This document shows positions 5,597-8,055 of a stretch of DNA of 8,055 nucleotides, one piece after another (position 1 is the stretch's first letter; each line of letters starts with the position of its first letter). The notes beneath the pieces were generated by a model. It saw nothing but the letters and a program-made list of their open reading frames with translations, was not told where the DNA came from and made no database searches. Source of the stretch: Thermoleophilia bacterium (GTDB lineage Bacteria > Actinomycetota > Thermoleophilia > Gaiellales > F1-60-MAGs149). Both the position numbers and the translations under genes were made by a program. The stretch covers positions 14,056 to 22,110 of the forward strand of contig JAEMTW010000004.1 of assembly GCA_016462095.1 (NCBI GenBank), read 5' to 3'.

Positions 5597-6847
5597 TCAG
5601 ACTCCCATCACTCGGCGTACGTCGAGCAGACCATCAACGAGCCGATCGATCTCGGCTTCGGTGGTGGTGAGGTAGAACGAGGCGCGCACAGTGGCAGCGA
5701 GTCCGAGGCGTTCGATCAGAGGCTGAGTGCAATGGTGGCCGGCGCGCACACAGACAGCATGCCGATCGAGGATCTCGGCAACGTCGTGCGGGTGCACGTC
5801 GTCAAGCACAAAAGAGACGACACCACCTCGCGCTGCCGCAGTCTGAGGTCCAATAATGCGGAGGCCCGGCACCTCGGTGAGACGTCCAAGCGCGTAGTCC
5901 GTGATCGCGTGCTCGTGGGCGTCAATCGCCTCGAGACCGACAGCGTGCAGGTAGTCGATTGCCGCGTGCAGCCCGACGGCCTCGGCGAAGGCGGGAGTGC
6001 CGGCCTCGAACTTCCAAGGCAGGCTATTCCACGACGTGCGCTCGAGCTTGACCGAGCGGATCATCTCGCCGCCCGTCAGGAAGGGCTGCAGGTCGGCGAG
6101 CAGCGATTCGCGACCCCAGAGTGCACCGATGCCTGTTGGCCCGAGCGTCTTATGCCCGGAGAAGGCGAGGAAATCGACATCGAGCGCCTGCACGTCGACG
6201 GGTCGGTTGGGCACCGTCTGCGCCGCATCGAGCACGACAACGGCGCCCAGAGCATGTGCCCAGGCGACGAGTTCGGCCACGGGCGGACGCACCCCGAGCG
6301 TGTTCGACTGGTGGGTCACCGCGACGAGCTTGACGTTGCCCTCACGCGCGATCGCGTCGAGCGCGTCGAGCTGGAGGTTGCCTTCGTCGTCGATGTCGAG
6401 AAACCGCAACGTGGCACCGGTCTGCTCGGCCAGCACCTGCCACGGCACGAGGTTGGCGTGGTGCTCGAGCACCGTCGAGACGATCACGTCCCCGGGGCCA
6501 CAGTTCTGCACGCCATACGTCTTGGCGACGAGGTTGAGCGCCTCAGTCGTGTTGCGCGTAAAGATCACTTCGCGGCGAGACGGTGCGTTGAGCAGCGCGG
6601 CAACGGCATCGCGCGCGGCTTCGAAGGCATCCGTGCTCTCCACGCCGAGCGTGTAGACGCCGCGATGCACGTTGGCATTCGAGGTGGAGTAGAAGCTCGT
6701 CATGGCGTCGAGCATCTGCTGAGGTTTCTGCGACGTCGAGGCCGAGTCGAGATAGGCCAGTGGCTGTCCGTGCAGTTTTCGCGCGAGAATCGGAAAATCT
6801 GCGCGGATGCGGGCTAGATCGGTCGGAGTGAGGGGGGAAACCGTCAC
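5597..6847 (-). CDS. sufS: Cysteine desulfurase SufS (PLP-dependent, class V aminotransferase fold)
   Basis: 416 residues from a GTG at 6847, the normal length of group II (SufS/CsdA) desulfurases. The enzyme takes sulfur from L-cysteine, leaving alanine, and holds it as a persulfide passed to SufU. Visible landmarks in order: ADFPIL (16-21), YLDSASTSQKP (32-42), ANVHRGVYTL (58-67), FTRNTTEALN (96-105), LEHHANLVPWQ (127-137, with the PLP-stacking His), THQSNTLG (178-185), DAAQ (207-210), the PLP lysine K233 in FSGHKTLGPTG, the catalytic Cys C373 in RAGHHCTQP, and R388 in VRASFYL. The RAGHHC signature marks group II and excludes IscS/NifS. The sulfur acceptor is encoded directly behind it (sufU, 2-nt gap). 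No sufBCD genes are in the window, so that part of the machinery must lie elsewhere if present. The promoter is probably the TAGACT box just upstream. Confidence 0.96.
   Translation of the reverse strand: MTVSPLTPTDLARIRADFPILARKLHGQPLAYLDSASTSQKPQQMLDAMTSFYSTSNANVHRGVYTLGVESTDAFEAARDAVAALLNAPSRREVIFTRNTTEALNLVAKTYGVQNCGPGDVIVSTVLEHHANLVPWQVLAEQTGATLRFLDIDDEGNLQLDALDAIAREGNVKLVAVTHQSNTLGVRPPVAELVAWAHALGAVVVLDAAQTVPNRPVDVQALDVDFLAFSGHKTLGPTGIGALWGRESLLADLQPFLTGGEMIRSVKLERTSWNSLPWKFEAGTPAFAEAVGLHAAIDYLHAVGLEAIDAHEHAITDYALGRLTEVPGLRIIGPQTAAARGGVVSFVLDDVHPHDVAEILDRHAVCVRAGHHCTQPLIERLGLAATVRASFYLTTTEAEIDRLVDGLLDVRRVMGV
5602..5606 (-). promoter_or_regulatory. Ribosome binding site of sufU
   Basis: GGGAG on the minus strand lies 7 nt before the sufU ATG and inside the last codons of sufS. 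It is the only clear Shine-Dalgarno sequence ahead of a gene in this window, as expected for an internal operon gene that cannot be leaderless. Confidence 0.6.
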
Positions 6848-6849
6848 GA

Positions 6850-6865
6850 GTTAGGGCAGTCTAAC
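6850..6865 (-). promoter_or_regulatory. sufS promoter -10 box inside an inverted repeat
   Basis: On the minus strand TAGACT (6863-6858, fits TANNNT) lies 10 nt before the sufS GTG. The box sits in the repeat GTTAG (6850-6854) and CTAAC (6861-6865), arms of 5 bp separated by 6 bp. The overlap could be a repressor site, for example for an Fe-S or iron sensor, but the arms are short and chance is possible. There is no SD. Confidence 0.35.
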
Positions 6866-6996
6866 GCAGGAGCTTTTTTCCTGTGCTCCCGATCACAACA
6901 CGGGCGCAACAGATTCTTAATACTGATCAGCGATGGTTCCCTCAATGCACGCCACGCCAAATCAGACCGTCAGATTTCGATTGCTCGATCGTCCAC

Positions 6997-7002
6997 TACA
7001 AT
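6997..7002 (+). promoter_or_regulatory. Putative -10 box of the subtilase gene
   Basis: TACAAT is close to the TATAAT consensus. A poor -35 candidate, TTTCGA (6975-6980), lies 16 bp upstream. A start near 7009 would give a leader of about 40 nt containing the palindrome CCCGAATCGGG (7030-7040) and a weak SD, GGGA (7038-7041), 7 nt before the ATG. The rest of the 201-bp divergent gap (6848-7048) shows no gene; it is more AT-rich than its surroundings, as promoter DNA often is. Confidence 0.45.
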
Positions 7003-7029
7003 GGGCGCAGTATTTCGGTGCCTTCCACG

Positions 7030-7040
7030 CCCGAATCGGG
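7030..7040 (+). repeat. Short perfect palindrome in the subtilase leader
   Basis: CCCGA and TCGGG flank a central A just before the subtilase ATG at 7049. The right half overlaps the only SD-like bases, so it could act as an operator or occlude ribosome binding. At 11 bp it may also be chance in GC-rich DNA. Confidence 0.3.
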
Positions 7041-7048
7041 ACTTGCTA

Positions 7049-8055
7049 ATGCGTCGCTTTGCCTCTCTCCTGATCGCCCTCTCCGCTTTCGCGGTGACAC
7101 CTGCGCTCGCGCACGCTGCGCCATCGCAGGACTACGTCGTGATCCTGGACGACAGCGCCAACCTGACCAACAAGGTCAACTCGGAGGAGGCACGCCAGAA
7201 CGACGTCAGCCAGGTCTTCCGCCACGGCATCGACGGTTTTGTCGCCAACCTCGATTCGACCGATGTGCGTCGGCTGCGCAATGACCCGCAGGTCTTGGTC
7301 GTCGAGCGCGACCGTCAGCTCTACGCTCTCGACGCGACCAGCGCTGCCACCGTGCCGGCGGGCGCCAAAATCGGCTCCGTGATTCCGAACCGCTACATCG
7401 TCACGGTCGTGGCGAGCAAGCAGCCTGCAGTGTTTGCCCGCAGCGCCGGGGCCACACCACTCGCCGTCTTCACTCATGCCCTCAACGGCTTTACCGCTGA
7501 CCTCACGGCCAGCCAGGTCGCAGCACTCGCCCAGGACCCCTCGGTGACGCGCATTGAGCCCGATCGTGTGGTCGGCATCGACGCCACGCAGAACCCCGCC
7601 ACGTGGGGCCTCGACCGCATCGATCAGCGCAACCTGCCACTCAACTCCAGCTACACCTACACCGCCACGGGTACGGGCGTGAAGGCCTACATCGTTGATA
7701 CCGGCATTCTGGGCGCGCACAGCGACTTCGGTGGTCGTGTCGTGACTGGCTACACGGCGATCAACGATGGCAACGGCACAACGGACTGCAACGGCCACGG
7801 CACCCACGTCGCTGGCAGCGTTGGTGGCACCACGTACGGCGTCGCCAAGAGCGTCAGCCTCGTTCCCGTACGCGTGCTGTCGTGTGCCGGCTCCGGCACG
7901 AGCACTGGCGTGATTGCCGGCATCGACTGGGTGACTGCCGATCACGCTGCCGGCACCCCCGCTGTCGCCAACATGAGCCTCGGCGGCTCGTCTTCGGCAT
8001 CCCTCAACGCGGCGGTCGCGCGCAGCGTTTCCGATGGCATCACCTATACCGTCGC
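7049..8055 (+). CDS. Secreted subtilisin-like serine protease (proteinase K/aqualysin type) with two I9-like prodomains, 3' truncated
   Basis: 335 codons are present; the gene runs off the window. The signal peptide has a basic MRR start, a hydrophobic core (5-20) and a likely cleavage after ALA-HA-A (21-24). Two propeptide-like segments follow: Y29-L91 (YVVILDD...GIDGFVANL...VLVVERDRQL) and Y116-V175 (YIVTVVA...ALNGFTADL...VTRIEPDRVV), each with the inhibitor I9 order of strand, helix, G-F-A-L, helix and V-ERD/EPD. The S8 peptidase domain begins near W186. The catalytic Asp is D217 in YIVDTGI and the catalytic His is H250 in NGHGTHVAG. ANMSLGG (307-313) matches the proteinase K family, as do C247 and C279, probably a disulfide pair as in aqualysin. 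The catalytic Ser and oxyanion Asn lie beyond the window. I9 domains normally chaperone and inhibit the protease until it is cut off outside the cell; one copy is usual. ATG at 7049 chosen because the signal peptide starts there. Confidence 0.93.
   Translation, partial: MRRFASLLIALSAFAVTPALAHAAPSQDYVVILDDSANLTNKVNSEEARQNDVSQVFRHGIDGFVANLDSTDVRRLRNDPQVLVVERDRQLYALDATSAATVPAGAKIGSVIPNRYIVTVVASKQPAVFARSAGATPLAVFTHALNGFTADLTASQVAALAQDPSVTRIEPDRVVGIDATQNPATWGLDRIDQRNLPLNSSYTYTATGTGVKAYIVDTGILGAHSDFGGRVVTGYTAINDGNGTTDCNGHGTHVAGSVGGTTYGVAKSVSLVPVRVLSCAGSGTSTGVIAGIDWVTADHAAGTPAVANMSLGGSSSASLNAAVARSVSDGITYTV

Noticed and set aside
5546..6817. Long open frame antisense to sufS (plus strand, over 400 codons)
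   Set aside because: It is a shadow of the well-conserved sufS frame in GC-rich DNA; its Arg/Glu/His-rich composition resembles no protein family and it has no promoter or start signal.
6867..6889. GGAGC-T6...GCTCC hairpin upstream of sufS
   Set aside because: The stem is only 5 bp with an 11-nt loop and alternative pairings compete; it has no gene to terminate on the plus strand and too little structure to call.
7046..7945. Long open frame antisense to the subtilase (minus strand)
   Set aside because: The plus-strand frame has a signal peptide, catalytic Asp and His motifs and family signatures; the antisense product is low-complexity and has no recognisable domain.
1..8055. CRISPR array, toxin-antitoxin, phage or defence system
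   Set aside because: No spaced direct repeats, integrase, transposase, nuclease or paired toxin-antitoxin genes are visible; apart from the REPIN-like element the content is ordinary chromosomal genes.

Overview
The window is GC-rich bacterial DNA and looks like a chromosomal housekeeping neighbourhood of an actinobacterium. The evidence is a dCTP deaminase of the bifunctional mycobacterial type, a membrane pseudokinase with the architecture of the C-terminal half of actinobacterial MurJ/MviN, a SufS-SufU pair, a PucR-type regulator, and several genes that start directly behind a TANNNT -10 box, as leaderless actinobacterial genes do. No phage, plasmid, CRISPR or defence genes are visible. 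The exact lineage cannot be fixed from the sequence.

Layout: (1) 2-355, the C-terminal third of D-alanine-D-alanine ligase, plus strand. (2) 356-423, a near-perfect 68-bp inverted repeat made of two REP-like palindromes (REPIN-like), lying between convergent genes. (3) 436-1863, minus strand, a pseudokinase, one membrane helix and an exported discoidin-like domain. (4) 1928-2491, plus strand, divergent dCTP deaminase/dUTPase. (5) 2492-2740, a non-coding gap with several strong hairpins, ending in an 11-bp GNRA-capped terminator; it is a candidate structured RNA. (6) 2741-4432, a multi-pass membrane protein resembling GT-C glycosyltransferases. (7) 4465-5178, a short PucR/CdaR-type regulator. 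(8) 5175-6847, minus strand, a sufS-sufU operon for Fe-S cluster assembly; the sufU stop codon overlaps the regulator's stop codon in a shared CTAG. (9) 6848-7048, a 201-bp divergent promoter region. (10) 7049 to the window end, a secreted proteinase K/aqualysin-type subtilase, cut off before its catalytic serine and carrying two successive I9-like propeptide domains.

The genes do not form one pathway. Ddl and the MurJ-like pseudokinase both touch the cell envelope (peptidoglycan precursor synthesis, and perhaps control of lipid II export). The GT-C-like protein and the subtilase act at or outside the membrane. Dcd supplies dUMP for thymidylate synthesis, and SufS/SufU supply sulfur and the scaffold or sulfur relay for Fe-S clusters. 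The items most worth a second look are the structured gap after dcd, the pseudokinase detached from its transporter, the double I9 prodomain, the short SufU and the REPIN-like hairpin. None of these is proof of a new system.
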